A stretch of 64,000 bases of DNA. It comes from Vanilla planifolia. Taxonomy: Eukaryota; Streptophyta; Magnoliopsida; Asparagales; Orchidaceae. The DNA lies in NCBI GenBank assembly GCA_023846275.1, contig CM043874.1:24649630-24713629 (forward strand), read 5' to 3'. Below the pieces are notes generated by a model. The model was not told the DNA's origin, did not search any database, and saw nothing but the letters and a program-made list of their open reading frames with translations. Positions within the stretch are counted from its first letter, which is position 1. Every line of letters starts with the position of its first letter. Position numbers and translations under genes: made by a program. Below, piece after piece: positions 14,023 through 26,350 of the stretch.

Positions 14023-15485
14023 TGTACCTATTATACCTTTTGATGTGATGATTACAAAACCAAGGTTAAGTATTTACTAATGTCTCATTAAGCTTAATAT
14101 TATTTTAGTTAAATCTTAAAGATTATTTTAGTCATCTCAGTTTGTTGGAGTAAAAACTATATATAAATAGTGAATATAATTTGATGGCTTAATCTACTAA
14201 CTTTAGAGTTAAGGATAATGGTCTTTGTGAAGTAGTTAATCTATAAAAAACTATATTTTTAAATTTTATGATTAGCATATTAAACCTTTAAATTATTTGT
14301 AATTGTGACACATAGGATTATCATCTTTCATGTATATGTTAATTTACTTCAAGTTAAATTTTCTCTAAATCTATTTAAGCTTTTAAAATATTATAAATAT
14401 AGAAATATTTTTTTATAAAAATATTATTATTATAAAAAAAATATATTTTTTGCTTAAGCACCTTACTCCACTGTTAAGCCTAAAGGGCTTAGGTTAAGTG
14501 GCCCATAGTATCGGGCATAAGCCTTGAGGACCCATAAGCTAGGAACCCAACCAAAACTGAGATGAATTAAGCCCAAGTATCAGTCTAAGTCAAGGTTAAT
14601 GTTACCATTTTCGGTTGATCGATTTAGGGCATTACTCTTGAATTGTCTCAGGTGAATTGAGTTAGGGTAGACTCGTTAATTAGTTTATGTAAATTAGATT
14701 AAGTCAGACTCATAGAACATCAGGGGGTAGCCAACCTCATTAAGCAAAATATAATGTATAGTGAAAGTATTATATACATAAAATACTTGATTTGTTTTAT
14801 AATGTGAGATTATTAAACTACTTTCCAAACTTAATCTTTCAGCACTAATCGTGTGTTTTTTAAGATCAAATGGTCTAGATGTTGCTCACATTTGTGAATA
14901 GTTCACTTACATCTAGCCATTCATCTGAGATGGTTGATCGAACAATTGAACATCTCTTCACGTTGTAAATAGTATTCATGTCTATCATCATCATCTATCT
15001 AACTTTCAAATAGAATGCTCTAGCTCTTATTTGTTACAATTTTATCTAGATCCTCTATCATTTAATTTGATGTGATGATTACTGCTCTATGCGCTTAATC
15101 AGATGACAGTGGTACTATCTTCTCCATCTCTAACAACTAGCTTTTCAAAAGTAGATTCTAGTTATTAACAGAGTTATTTTTAGAGTTTTTTATTTTGACT
15201 ATAAATAGAGTCCATTTTCCAACTATTAAAAATAATTAAATCAACTTAAAAATATTTCATATTAGTTCAAGTGAAGTTTAAATTGTGAGCAACAAATTTC
15301 TTTGCAATTACTAGAGCTATGAATTTTCATTAGTCTCTATTTCTCTTATTTTTGTTTATAATTATTATTTGTATTTTTTGATAACATCTACTTTATTTAT
15401 TAGTAATATCACTTGATTTTAAAGGATTAAAAATGTAAGAACTTTTGTAAATAAAAAATTATCAAATTTTGAATTTCTTTATTCA
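14023..15485 (+). repeat. 5' LTR of SIRE-like copia element (3'-truncated)
   Basis: This aligns along its length to 18,514-20,000. Compared with the 3' copy it lacks about 40 bp near 14,720, where the other copy has an extra segment containing GCACACTTGTGACTCAGG. Similarity stops near 15,485, while the other copy continues for roughly 190 bp more. The 5' LTR therefore seems to have lost its end together with the primer binding site. Confidence 0.75.
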
Positions 15486-15734
15486 TCTATTTGAAGTCTT
15501 ATGATAGTGGTAAAGTTACTCTTAATCATAACTCCAAGAAAAAAGTTATTAGATTAGAATTGTAAAAAACTCACACACTTCTATACAAGACTTAAGGTAT
15601 AATCTTCTTAGTATTAATCAATTATGTGATTCAAATTTTAATATTTTATTTAATAAAAATAAATACATTATTAATTAATATAATATTCTAATTATCTTTA
15701 AAAGTAAAAAAAGTTAATACATATATTTTATTTC

Positions 15735-18330
15735 AGCATATGGTTAAGGATAGTGGTTTAGAATGCCTTACGATACATGATAAAAATTCTTCATTATGGT
15801 ATAAAAGATTTTGTCACTTAGGAAAATCTTATTTTTAAAAGTTTTAAAATTTTAATCTAGTTAAGGTTTACCAAACCTTAGTTGGTATAATGAACTATGT
15901 GGTTCATGCTATTAAGAAAACAAATAACAAAGAGTTTTAAACCACTTAAAAATATTACAATTAAGAAATCATTAAAACTTATTTATATAGACCTATTTGG
16001 TCCCATTAATCCAAAAATTCTTGATAAAAACAAATATAACTTGGTAGTTGTAAATGACTATACTAATTTTATATGAGTTCTTTTTGTTAGAAATAAAAAT
16101 AAAATATTTAAAAAATTTGTAAGACTAATTACTATGATTGAAAAGGAATATGAAGTTATGTTAGTCTCTATTAGGAGTACTAATAAAAGAAAATTTAAGA
16201 ATGAGTTATTTAATAATTTTTGTGATAAAAATAGAGTGAAGTATATATTTTTTTTTCACCTAGAATCTCTTAATAAAATGATATAGTTGAGAGAAAGAAT
16301 ATAATCTTATTAAATTGTATAAGTTGTATGCTTAATGAGTATAGTGTTTCCAAGCATTTTTGGGTGGAGATAATCAATACTACTTGTTATATGTTTAATA
16401 AAATAACATGTAGACCTTTATTAGATATTTTTTCTTTTAAGTTATTTTATGATAAGAATCCTAAGATATCTTATTTTCATATGTTTAGATGCAAATATTT
16501 TATTTTAAATGATGAAAAAATAGATTTAGATAAATTTAATATTAAGTTTGATGAAAGAATTTTTCTAGGGTAGAGCATTTATGATATATAATAAAATATT
16601 ACTAGTTGTGAAAGAAATAGTTTATGTCAAATTTGATGAATCTCTTATTAAATTATCTAGTAGTCATCATCATGATGATCATCTAAATGAATTAAAAGAT
16701 TTAAGTTTTAAAAAGAAGAAAAATTAGAACATATAGTTGAAGGTAATGAATCAATAAAAAGCAAAAATCAGATTGAGAAATAATTAAGATATTCTAAAGA
16801 TTATCCTAGTGAGTTAATCATAAGAGATGTAAAAGAGAAGGTTAAGATTAAAAGCTCTTTTAATTATGTAGCATTTGTATCTAATTTTGAACCAAATTCT
16901 AAAGAAAATATTTTTAAAGATGAGTCTTAGATTCTTATAATGAATAAAGAATTAATATAATTTAAAAAAAATCAATTTTAAGATCTTACACCTAGTCCAA
17001 GTAATAAAACAATCATTGACATAAAATGAGTGTTCAAAAATAAGTTAGATGAAATTGACAAAGTTATAAAGAATAAAGTTAGATTAGTAATCAAAGATTA
17101 TTGTCAAGTTGGAGTAGATGTGAATGAGACATTTGCTCATGTAGTTAGACTTGAAATAAATAAAATTTTACTTGTGCATGCCATAATGGGTTTAGATTAT
17201 ACCAAATAGATATTAAAAATATATTTTTAAATAGATATATAAATGAACAAGTGTATGTAGAATAATCCCTAAGATTTAATATACATGATAAGATAAACCA
17301 TATATATAAACTTAAGAAGACACTCTATGATTTAAAGAAATCTCTAAGACTTGTTATGATAAATTGTACTTTTTTCTTGCATCAAATAGTTTTTATAAAG
17401 GCAAAATAGATAATATTTTATTTATTTAAAATTCATTAGAAAGTAAGTTTGATAAAAAATAAGTTTGAAATGAGTATGATGGGAGAGTTAACATACTTCT
17501 TGGAATTTCATGTCAAACAAACAAGTGAAAGAATATTTATTTCTCAAACTAAGTATTTGATAAAGTTGTTATAAAATTTGATTATGAGAATATGAAACAT
17601 AAGAAGACTCCCATTAGTATAAATATTATCATAAATAGAAAGTTGAAAAACTCATTGACACAAAATTATACATGAGAATGATTAAATCATTATTTTATCT
17701 TATTACAAACAAGTTGGATATTATATTTAGTGTAAGGTTATGTGAGAGATTTTAAGTAAGTCTTAAAGAATCACACTTATAAGAAATCAAGTATATATTT
17801 AAATATCTTATTAGAACCAAGACTTTAGGCTTATGATAACTTAGATGTTAGTCTGGATTTGATTTAATAGCCTATATAGAAGATGATTTTGCTGGTAACA
17901 TGACTAATAAAAAGAGTATCTTTAGTATGTGCCAATTTATTGGCGATTCACTAATTTTTTTGGGCTAATAAGAAATAAAATTATGTGGCATTATCAATAA
18001 TAGAGGCTAAGTAAATTATTGTAGGCCTTTTATGTTGCTCAAGTCCTATGGATTAAACAATAATTTTTAGATTGTGGCTTAGAATTTATATAAATTCTAA
18101 TCCTTTTGTGATAATTCAGGTGTAATTTGTTTAGTTAAAGATCCTATTCAATACTCAAGAATAAAACTCATAGAATTAAAATATTACTTCATTAGAGAAC
18201 ATGTGTAAAAGAAAGTAATTTGGTTGTCATTTATACCATCCTCTACCAAATTAATTGGTATTTTTATTAAGTCATTAGTTATCAAAATATTTAATAGACT
18301 TAGATTAAACTTAAGTATTATTAACCTCTT
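15735..18330 (+). pseudogene. copia pol remnant (integrase, RT, RNase H)
   Basis: The frame is broken by many stops, but the blocks run in order. A gag-pre-integrase motif, LWYKRFCHLGKSYF, lies at about 15,795. The integrase starts at about 15,980 (LIYIDLFGPINPK, then LVVVNDYTNFIW) and continues in an 81-codon piece at 16,328-16,573. The RT leader and RT follow at about 16,980-17,250 (WVFKNKLDEIDKVIKNKVRL, then ETFAHVVRLE). MSMMGELTYFLEFHVKQT lies at about 17,470. RNase H is at about 17,860-18,290, containing DDFAGNMTNKKS. The segment that should hold the catalytic YVDD box, between KGKIDNILFI (about 17,400) and MSMMGEL, is deleted. There is no gag or protease upstream. Confidence 0.85.
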
Positions 18331-18513
18331 TAAATGATTTCCAAAAGGATGAGAACTTAGTACTAGAATTCTAGGAGAGACTAAGCTAGAATTCAAAGAG
18401 AGTATAAGCTATCAAACAAGGTATGCTAATATGTTGAATATTAAGTTATTTGATTTGTTCATTAATGTTACATTTTCTTCTAGAATTGATTTTGGAATCC
18501 TTAAGAAGGAGAT

Positions 18514-20192
18514 TGTTATACACTCTAATGTGATGATCACAAAACCAAGGCTAAGTATTTACTAATACTTTTTTGAGCTTAGTGTTATATTAGTTAAATC
18601 TCAATAAATATTCTAATCATCTTGGTTATTGTTGGAGTAAAAACTATAACATAAATAATAAATACAATTTGATGGCTCAATCTATTGAATTTGTAGCCAA
18701 GAACAATGGTCTTTTGTGGAGTGGTTAATTCACAAAAAATTATATTTCTAAATCTTTGTAGTTAGCATGTTAAACCTTTAAATTCTTTGCAATTGTGACA
18801 CATAGGGTTATCATCTGTCATGCATGCGTAAATTTACTTCATGTTGCATTTTCTTTGAAACCATTAGAGATTTTGAAATCTTATAAATATTCAAATATTT
18901 TTTTATAAAATTTTTATTATTATAAAACAAAAATTTTCCTAAGCACCTAACCTTGTCGCTAGGCCCTAATAGCTCAAGTCAAGTGGCTTATAGCACTGGG
19001 CATGGGCCTTGAGGACCCACAGGCTAGGAGCCCAATCAAAATCGAGATGGGTTAAGCCTAAGAATCAATATAAAGTCAAGGTTATTATTATAGTTTTTGT
19101 GTGTATCAGTTCAGAGCATTCTTCCTAAATTGACTTAAGGCAGATCGAGTCACTATGGACTCATTAATTAGTTTATGTAAATTGGGTCAAGTCAGACCCA
19201 TAGATGCACACTTGTGACTCAGGTCATGACTTCTTGAGAATTATAGGGGATAACCAACCTCATTAGGCTAAATATAACACATAGTAGAAGTATTATATGC
19301 ACAAAACACTTGGCTTGTTTTGTAATATGGGACTATTTAACTATTTTCCAAGCTTGGCTTTTTGTACCACCTGATTACATGTTTTTTGTAATTGAATGGC
19401 TCAGATGTCACCCCTATTTGTGAATAGTTCACTTGCATCTAGTCATTCATCTGAGATGATTAATCGAATGATAGATATCTCTCTACTTCGTAAACAATAT
19501 TCATGACCATCATCACCATATATCCAGCTTTTCAATCAAACACTCCAGATCTTATCTTACTATGATTAAGTATGAACAAGTATTTCCTTTGATTCAATGG
19601 TTACTGCTCTGTGCGCTTAATTAGACAACAACTACACCATCTTCTCTGTTTATAATGACTAACTTTTTGAAAAGCGAATTCTAGTCATTAGGGGATTATT
19701 TTTTGAGTTGTTCATTTTAACTATAAATAGAATTTATTTGTCAACTATTAAAATGATTAAATCAAGTCGAAAAAAATTTCATACAAGTTCAAGTGAAGTT
19801 CAAATTATGAGCAATAACTTTTTGTGCAATTAAGGGAGCTATGAATTTTCATCATTCTTTATTTCTTGTGCTTTTATTCTTAATTATTTATGTATTTTTT
19901 AGTAATATTTACTTCATGCAGTAGTAGTGTCACTCGTGTTTAAAGAATTAAAGATATAAGGATTTTTCTAAACAAAAAATAATAAAATTTCATATTTTTT
20001 CATGTAGTCAAAATTTCTCTGATTTGGGCATCTCATTAAAGTGTCGGTGTATATTTGGTTTACCCCTAAAGGAAGTGGTTAGTGTAAGCCTGATCGAGGA
20101 TCAAGATTAAACGTTCGCACAAGTTTTAGTCGAATCACTTAAAAATCTTTTGTGCATTCTATTTATTATTGAGTAGCTTTATTTCATTAACA
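18514..20192 (+). repeat. 3' LTR of SIRE-like copia element
   Basis: This is the longer of the two LTR copies. It begins TGTTATACACTC after a purine-rich run and ends near TTTCATTAACA at about 20,192. The end is my estimate, because the 5' copy is truncated and no target-site duplication could be read. The part after 20,000 (around GTGTCGGTGTATATTTGG) has no partner in the 5' LTR. Confidence 0.7.
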
Positions 20193-20697
20193 ATATTTAT
20201 AAAAAAAATTATTTTAACTTCAAATTTTTTTCTAATTTTTTTAATTTAAAATTTTGTTAAACGAACAATTTACCACTTTTCTCTTATTCATTTTGCTTCA
20301 CACATTTTACAATAGGACCAAATGCATACACAATGGAGCTACTAAATGACTAGATAATATAATAACCTATATCTTAAACCATTAAATCAAAAGTGACACA
20401 TTAAATGAAAATGATAAGATTATAGTTATCAATACAAATAAAAATAGGATGAAAAAAAAAACAAGCTTAAATATATTACATTTAATGTGCAATGGCCTCA
20501 ACAGAGAGTATGAAGAGAAAATTTAAATTTTCAGTCTCTCAAAGTATTTACAAAAAAAACTCATTAGCTTTTTCTTAAATATATTTCTATTTATATTTCT
20601 CTATAATTGATGGTAGATTAAAGTAATTGTAATGGCTAAAATTATGTTTTTAAAGAGATTAAATTAATCATTATAGCTTTGGTTTGTAGTCACACAA

Positions 20698-21475
20698 ATA
20701 CCTGATCTATCAATGAGGTGTTCTTGCTTTTGAGTCTTTATTAGTAAACCTTTTTTTAGAGTAACAATAACCAAATTAGAAACGTGATAATGGTGAGAAC
20801 AAATGAAGAAGAAAAAAGAGAAAAAGATTTTTGTCATAAGAAGATTAAATTTCTTAAGAAGTTTTCCTTTAAGATGTTCTTGAATTAATAAATTTTTAAT
20901 TTCCAAAATTCTAAATTTTTAAAATTTTTACTTTCTCGAGTTCTGACTTGCTTCATACATCCTTCTTATCCCTTTATATAGTTGTTTGGATATAATATTT
21001 AATTATAAAATAAAAAATATATGATTTTAACATAAAATATTAAAACTTTTCCAAATTTTAAAAATTTGGCTTCAAATCGTGCCTGTCCTTATGCGCACTC
21101 ATGCCCCTTTCTTCACCTATTTATGATCATGCCAGGGGACTATTCATATGTACGCATACTATTCTCACGTGTGGACTATCATTCTTGCATGCATTCATCA
21201 TTATAATGGGGTTGGTGTAGTTATCATGCATGTGTAAAATGCATGCACGATAGCTCATTTACATGGTATATGTGTAATGCATGTATGTTCTCCAATAGCC
21301 ACATACGTGAGCATCTGGTGGGTCATGCTCTTCTTCATGCATGCTTCTCCTCTACACGAAGCTCTCAACTAGCATGTGACTCCTGTTGCTTCGTGATATG
21401 TCAATGTTTTTTATTATTTTGTCTCCTCTCTTATTTTTTTAATTTTTTATTCAATCAGCATAGAATTGATCTAAT
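20698..21475 (-). repeat. 3' LTR of minus-strand gypsy element
   Basis: This is homologous to 23,276-23,940, starting at TGATCTATC (20,702) and ending around TTTTGTCTCCTCTCTTATT and the following T-rich run. Short open frames on both strands here (for example 20,664-20,906 and 21,243-21,575) fall within LTR sequence and are not genes. Confidence 0.7.
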
Positions 21476-21689
21476 GATCATATGTTCTTTTTTTTTAAGA
21501 TTAAGTTCTATCAAATTTCTTTTCTTAATTGATTCTCTAGAAACTCTAACTTGGTTATCTTCTTTGGGAGATTGAGACTTCCATTAATCCTACTAAGTGG
21601 TTCCTTTGATTTAATTAATAGCACATATCTTTAAAAAATCTTTATTAACCTGTCCATTTGGTCAACAATAATAATATCTTTTATCAATG

Positions 21690-22180
21690 CTTCTTTGTCT
21701 CAAGTCAAAAGGAAGTGTTTTTTATCCGTTGTAAACTAATATTATTATGCTCATCGATAGTAGATGACATCTTGATCATATAAGTATAAATTGTTTTGTT
21801 TAATTTGATAGATATCTAGAGGTATCACTTTATATATAACTTTATTAATATAATCTTTGGTAATACAAAACTTTTTCTTATATTATCTTTTTATTTTAAC
21901 CTTGAAGTCTTTATGAATCTATCTAGGGAATAAGGTTTTGGATATGATGTAGTCTCTAATTTTAGTTGTATAATAAGACTTCAAGATATAAGGTTCTTAC
22001 TTATGATATTAATAATCACATTGATAAGCTCTTTTTTCATTTGTATTTTAATAGTGAAGTATACTTCTTTTTTGTTTTTCTTTATTAGACATGTCCTTTG
22101 GATGCATCATAAGAGGTAAGCTTTTATCAACTTAAAAAGAAGTTTTAAGTATCTTTTTAATTACAACTATAATAAGTACT
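21690..22180 (-). pseudogene. gypsy retropepsin (protease) remnant
   Basis: On the minus strand the order is a block at about 22,020-21,985 reading IINIISKNLIS, then PYS(L)xxxIHKDFKVKI, CITKDYINKVIYKVIPLDIY (about 21,870-21,807) and YLYDQDVIYYR (about 21,790-21,756). This is the protease of a common plant gypsy family. The catalytic D-T/S-G triad should lie in the first block but reads N-I-I, so the active site is gone. Confidence 0.7.
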
Positions 22181-22199
22181 TTATTCTTTTTAAACTTTT

Positions 22200-22990
22200 C
22201 TATAAATAATTGTAGATGTAATTTCTAGTATTTTTTTTGTATGTGTCCTATCTTATTATATTGATCATAATATTTTTGAGTTCTATTGATAGGAGTATTG
22301 TTAATTTTAGTCATAATAAAATTTGTTGGAGAATACTTCTTTTTCTACCAATTTTTAGACTTATATTTAGACCTCTTAATATTTTATTCCTTTAGTTTTA
22401 TTTCTTCATATTCATTCTTATTTTTTATAACATTGTGTATGTACTGACTTATTTTAAAGATTAAATAAGAAAAATGATAATTTAATAGTTATAAAATAGT
22501 ACAAATTTATAATATACTTTGACAAAAATCTATATTTTTTCAATAGGCATTCCCACGTTCACAATTTATCGTTAAAATTCTATGGTATATTCCTATATTA
22601 TTTTTGTTTATTGGTGTTGCAGATTATGCTAATTTCTTCACTTTTTCTACATATACCCATGGGATAAAATTCTTCTTGTATTACTTTTTTAAATCGGCTA
22701 CATGTTACTTCTATAATTATTTCATTTCTTAGATGAGCATTTCACTAGTCTAACACATAATTCATCATTTTTAATCAAGCATATGCCACCTTTCTGATGA
22801 TGAATAATCATATAGAGAGAAATGTCTCTAGTTACTTTAATTAGGTATCTAATTTCTCTACATCTATTACATCATCATAATTTGATAACTTAAGTATAAT
22901 ATCTATCTTGGAAGGATTGTTGATTCCTATGTATAAAAAAATGAGATTGATGTCATCATCATCTTCATCTTAAATTAGTTTAAGATTACT
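22200..22990 (-). pseudogene. gypsy gag remnant with decayed zinc knuckle
   Basis: Read from about 22,980 downward: an acidic start, KIDIILKLSNYDDVIDVEKL, then VAYAxLKMMNY, an IIEVTCSRFKKVIQEEFYPMG block (about 22,735-22,665) and a long tail. FKxxIxxEFYPxG is a hallmark of gypsy gag (retrotrans_gag domain). Near 22,285-22,243 a string reads KYYDQYNKIGH, corresponding to a CCHC zinc knuckle in which both leading cysteines have become tyrosine. Stops occur in every frame. Confidence 0.75.
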
Positions 22991-23275
22991 ACTTAAATAA
23001 GAATTTCTCTTATTAAGAGTATTTTTTTGATATATTGTCTTTTGAATACATTATAAAAAGAGATTAAGATTTTAACATAATCTTTATTAATATTTCTATT
23101 TGTTGGGTTAATAGAGCTGCCTGTGTCTTTATCTTTATAGGTAAAATAATTAACATAGTCACTTTGACTGAAGCCTTGTTAATCTCTTGATTTTTTTTAT
23201 GATTTGCTCTTTAACTATCTTCTTCATAGCACTTAGCACTGGTATAAAATCAAAGCACTCTAATATAAAAAAATA

Positions 23276-23940
23276 ATATGATCTATCTATAAAGTGTTCT
23301 CACTTCTAAGCTCTTATTAGTGAAATTTTTTTAGAGTAATAATTATAGAAGTGGAAGTGTGATAATGATGAGGAACAAAGGAAGAAGAAGAAGAAGAGGA
23401 CTTTTGCCATGAAGATTGTATTCCTTAATAAGTTTTTCTTTAATAGATTCTTGAATTCATGAAGTTTTGATTCTTAAAATTCTAAAATTTATAAGTGTTG
23501 ATTGTTCCACCTATTTATGTAGATGTTTGGATGCAATATTTAATTATAAAGCAAAAAAGGTGATTTTTGACAAAAAAATATAAAATTCTCCAAATTTTAC
23601 AAATTCTACAAATTTGGCTTATTATTATGCTTATCCACTTCATTAGCACTCCTACTTACATAAAATTGTGCTAGGGGAAATATTCACGTGTATGGGTATT
23701 GTTCTTATGTGCGACAGTTTTCTGAGGTCATGTTGATTGTGACAACTCTTCCATACAGGTGTCTAATGTGTCACACCCTTCTAAGTATAGAACGTTTAAC
23801 CAATGCATGCTCTGGCTCGCCTATAATGAGCCTTAACATGCAACTCCTATTGCCTTATGCTGTGTTGATGTTTTTTCATTTTATCTCCTCTGATGTTTTT
23901 TCATAATTTTGGATTTAATAAACTTAGAATTTATCTCTTG
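23276..23940 (-). repeat. 5' LTR of minus-strand gypsy element
   Basis: This is the partner of 20,698-21,475, with matching order of blocks (TGATCTATC, GTGTTCTCACTTCTAAGC, the GAAGAAGAAG run, AATATTTAATTATAAA, AAATTTGGCTT). In minus orientation the gag leader starts directly inward of its left edge (about 23,270-23,200), as expected for a 5' LTR. The primer binding site could not be assigned to a tRNA. Confidence 0.7.
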
Positions 23941-23945
23941 ATTAA

Positions 23946-25334
23946 TATAATTAGATGATTATACTATTATGATAAACAAAAAAGTTAATCACCCAACAAA
24001 CAACTTTCAAACAAGTTGAATTTACTTAAAGTACCTCGTATGAGTATGATCAACCACAGCATAATATATGATTGTCACTGGTTATATGTTCTCAAGTTTT
24101 ATTCCTAGGTTGTGTAGACTTCTTACAAGACATTCAAAGAGATTATAGAAGTATGATATAGTTATATCCATTACTTAATAGTTATTGAGATAATACATAT
24201 TTGATAAAGGGATTATATGTGTAAAATAAAATGATTGTTCACAAGTATTTGACTCTTTGGGTTAATAGTTTCTTCATGTGTATGATAAAGAGATCATAAT
24301 AAAATGAAGATATAAATATTAGACTTAAGATTTCAGTTAACGTGTTATAGATTCTTTGTACAAGTATGGTGAATTTAATGAAGTTGTAAGAGTTTATAAC
24401 TTGTTATAGTTGAGTAGTACATGTTGGATGCAAGAGTTGTACCTATATGATCCTATTACATGTTCGACATGTTCTAAGAGGAAATCACCATGTATAATTA
24501 TAAGAAAGGCTTCATATATGTAAGATATATGGGAAAATTAGTACTCATAACACAAGATGAAATCACACAAGATTGATACCTTGTATAATCAACTTCATTC
24601 TTCTTAGATTTAACCTAATTGACCATCACATCTATATGGTGAAGCCATTGTACATAATTACTAAAAGTGTAGGACAAAATGGAAACTATACAGTATAATA
24701 GTTGGTATCATATTATATGATCATGAGACAATAAAGAATAATGCTTTGAATCAATTTGACTTATTCAACCTTATGAAATATTTAGAGCCCAAAGTTTTTT
24801 ATATCAATGGTGTTTAGGTTTATGCACTAAACATGATTAGTTTTATTCATGAAAGAATGTCTTAACTAAGACACATGAGAAGATAATGTTAAGTGGCACT
24901 TTGCAAAGGGAATGGCATAATAATTCTATAATTGATAATATAGTAAATGAAGAGTTTAAAATGATTTAGCCATACCATAAAGAGCTTATCCACATGGCTC
25001 CCAAGTTAAGGAGTAGAGTCAAGTCTTTGAGAAAAATCACTAAACTTCAAACCATTGCAAAGGGATGTGCCTTGCTCCTTTGTAATTAGCCACTACAAAT
25101 TCTTATCAACTAAAGCAATAATTAGCTAATAAAAGCTTAGTTTTGTGACTGTTAAATCTCATGGGATCAACACTATGAAGAGAAACCAATGCAGATCTTA
25201 GCAAAAGAAGTTACAAGACTAAGCAACAGGGAGATTGCAAGGATCAAGGTCTATAGACAAATAAAACAGAGCATGAAGTTGTATGAAAGCTTAAGGATGA
25301 AATGAAAAAAAGTATCATTCTCAAGTAAAATTCT
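23946..25334. other. AT-rich intergenic DNA, nothing recognised
   Basis: There is no coding similarity, terminal repeat or RNA gene that I can see in either strand. Confidence 0.5.
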
Positions 25335-26350
25335 TGTAAGAGATGATTTGAATCTCAAATTTATAATAAAATATATTTTTATTACTGTTAGAATTATCTA
25401 GATTTTTGTTGAAGTTTTACGAATTTTTAGAATTATTTTATTTTTTTCCAAACTCCTATTCCATTAAAAGGAGTTATGGCTTCTCAAAAAAGAGAGGTGA
25501 GCTAAATAATAAGGGATACCAATTAATTGGAATCCAATGACACCAGGCTGGGTGAAATTGAATTATTTAAGTGATAAAGATAAAAATTAGAGATTTAAAG
25601 GAACTTAATGATTTATAAGCCAATATATTGTCCAAAATATTATTAAAATATTAAATGGGCTTAAAAATTAAAATATTGTTTAAGTATATCATACAATTGA
25701 ATACCAAAATAGATTTAAGTAAAATAATAAAATGATTTTCATAAATATTTTTAGGTTTAAAAAATTGTTAAAAGTAATAAATGATGCCAAACAGTTAACA
25801 AATAAATTTTTGGAGGTCAAATTGATCAATAATGTAAAAAATTAATGAATTATCTATAGTTTAATTTAATATTAATTTGAATTTTAGAAGATACTAACCT
25901 AAGCAAACGACAAATGTACTAACCTGATAATGGTTTGAATATGTAGGAAATCATCTAAAGCTAAAGGGTAGGAAGGTAAGGAGGCATCAATTGGGGATTT
26001 TTTTGGGCACATATATTTGAAGGAATTTGGATGGCTTGGTAGGATAATCAGTGTCAAGCATGTGTAATAGAAAAAGGGATCTTAATCATGCAAGAGGTTT
26101 TGTAAAATTAAAGAATTCTCTAAGTCCAATAGTCGAGTTGGTGGAAAAAGAAAGAAAGAGAAGAGGTAGAAAGTGTTGTAGCCAGCCAAGAGCAATTAAA
26201 GAAAAGTTCTTGTGTGGTTAAGTCAAGGAAATAGCAATTGAATGAAAGATGATTCATGCTTATAGAAAAGCATGTCAATCAAGAAAAGATCAATTATAAG
26301 ATGAGACCACTATTAATTGAAGTTTTGATAAGTGAGATATAAATCTATTT
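25335..26350 (+). repeat. old LTR-like direct repeat, copy A
   Basis: This is collinear with the sequence from 28,328. Shared landmarks in the same order are TGTAA near the start, TTATGGCTTCTCAAAAAAGA (25,476) against CATGATATCTCAAAGAAGGG, GTGAGCTAAATAATAA against GTGAACTAAGAAATAA, and TTTTTGGAGGTCAAATTGAT (about 25,808) against ATTTTAGAGGTCATTTAGAT. Divergence is high. The right end is uncertain. These are probably LTRs of one ancient gypsy element, or two solo LTRs of one family. Confidence 0.5.

Larger units (their letters stand above)
14023..20192 (+). mobile_element. Ty1/copia LTR retrotransposon, SIRE-like, degenerate
   Basis: Two related direct repeats (about 14,023-15,485 and 18,514-20,192) flank a plus-strand copia pol in the order integrase, RT, RNase H. 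A pair of matched blocks shows the LTR relation: TGTGATGATTACAAAACCAA at about 14,043 against the same string with one change at about 18,529, and GCCTTGAGGACCCA at about 14,521 and 19,007. The polypurine-like AAGAAGGAGATTG just before 18,514 fits the start of the 3' LTR. The long LTRs and the RT leader (SSFNYVAFVSNFEP) suggest the SIRE/Maximus lineage. Gag and protease are missing. The LTRs differ at many positions, so the insertion is old. Confidence 0.85.
20698..23945 (-). mobile_element. Ty3/gypsy element with gag and protease only, minus strand
   Basis: Two direct repeats (about 20,698-21,475 and 23,276-23,940) enclose about 1.8 kb that encodes, on the minus strand, a gypsy-type gag followed by a retropepsin. 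There is no room for RT, RNase H or integrase, and no sign of them. The structure is LTR-gag-PR-LTR, as in non-autonomous TR-GAG type elements, or it could be an autonomous gypsy copy that lost pol by internal deletion. Both coding parts carry stops. The LTRs share blocks such as TTTGGAT.TAATATTTAATTATAAA near 20,985 and 23,526. Confidence 0.75.

Noticed and set aside
21243-21575. 110-codon plus-strand frame
   Set aside because: It lies largely within an LTR of the minus-strand gypsy element, and the partner LTR does not conserve the frame.
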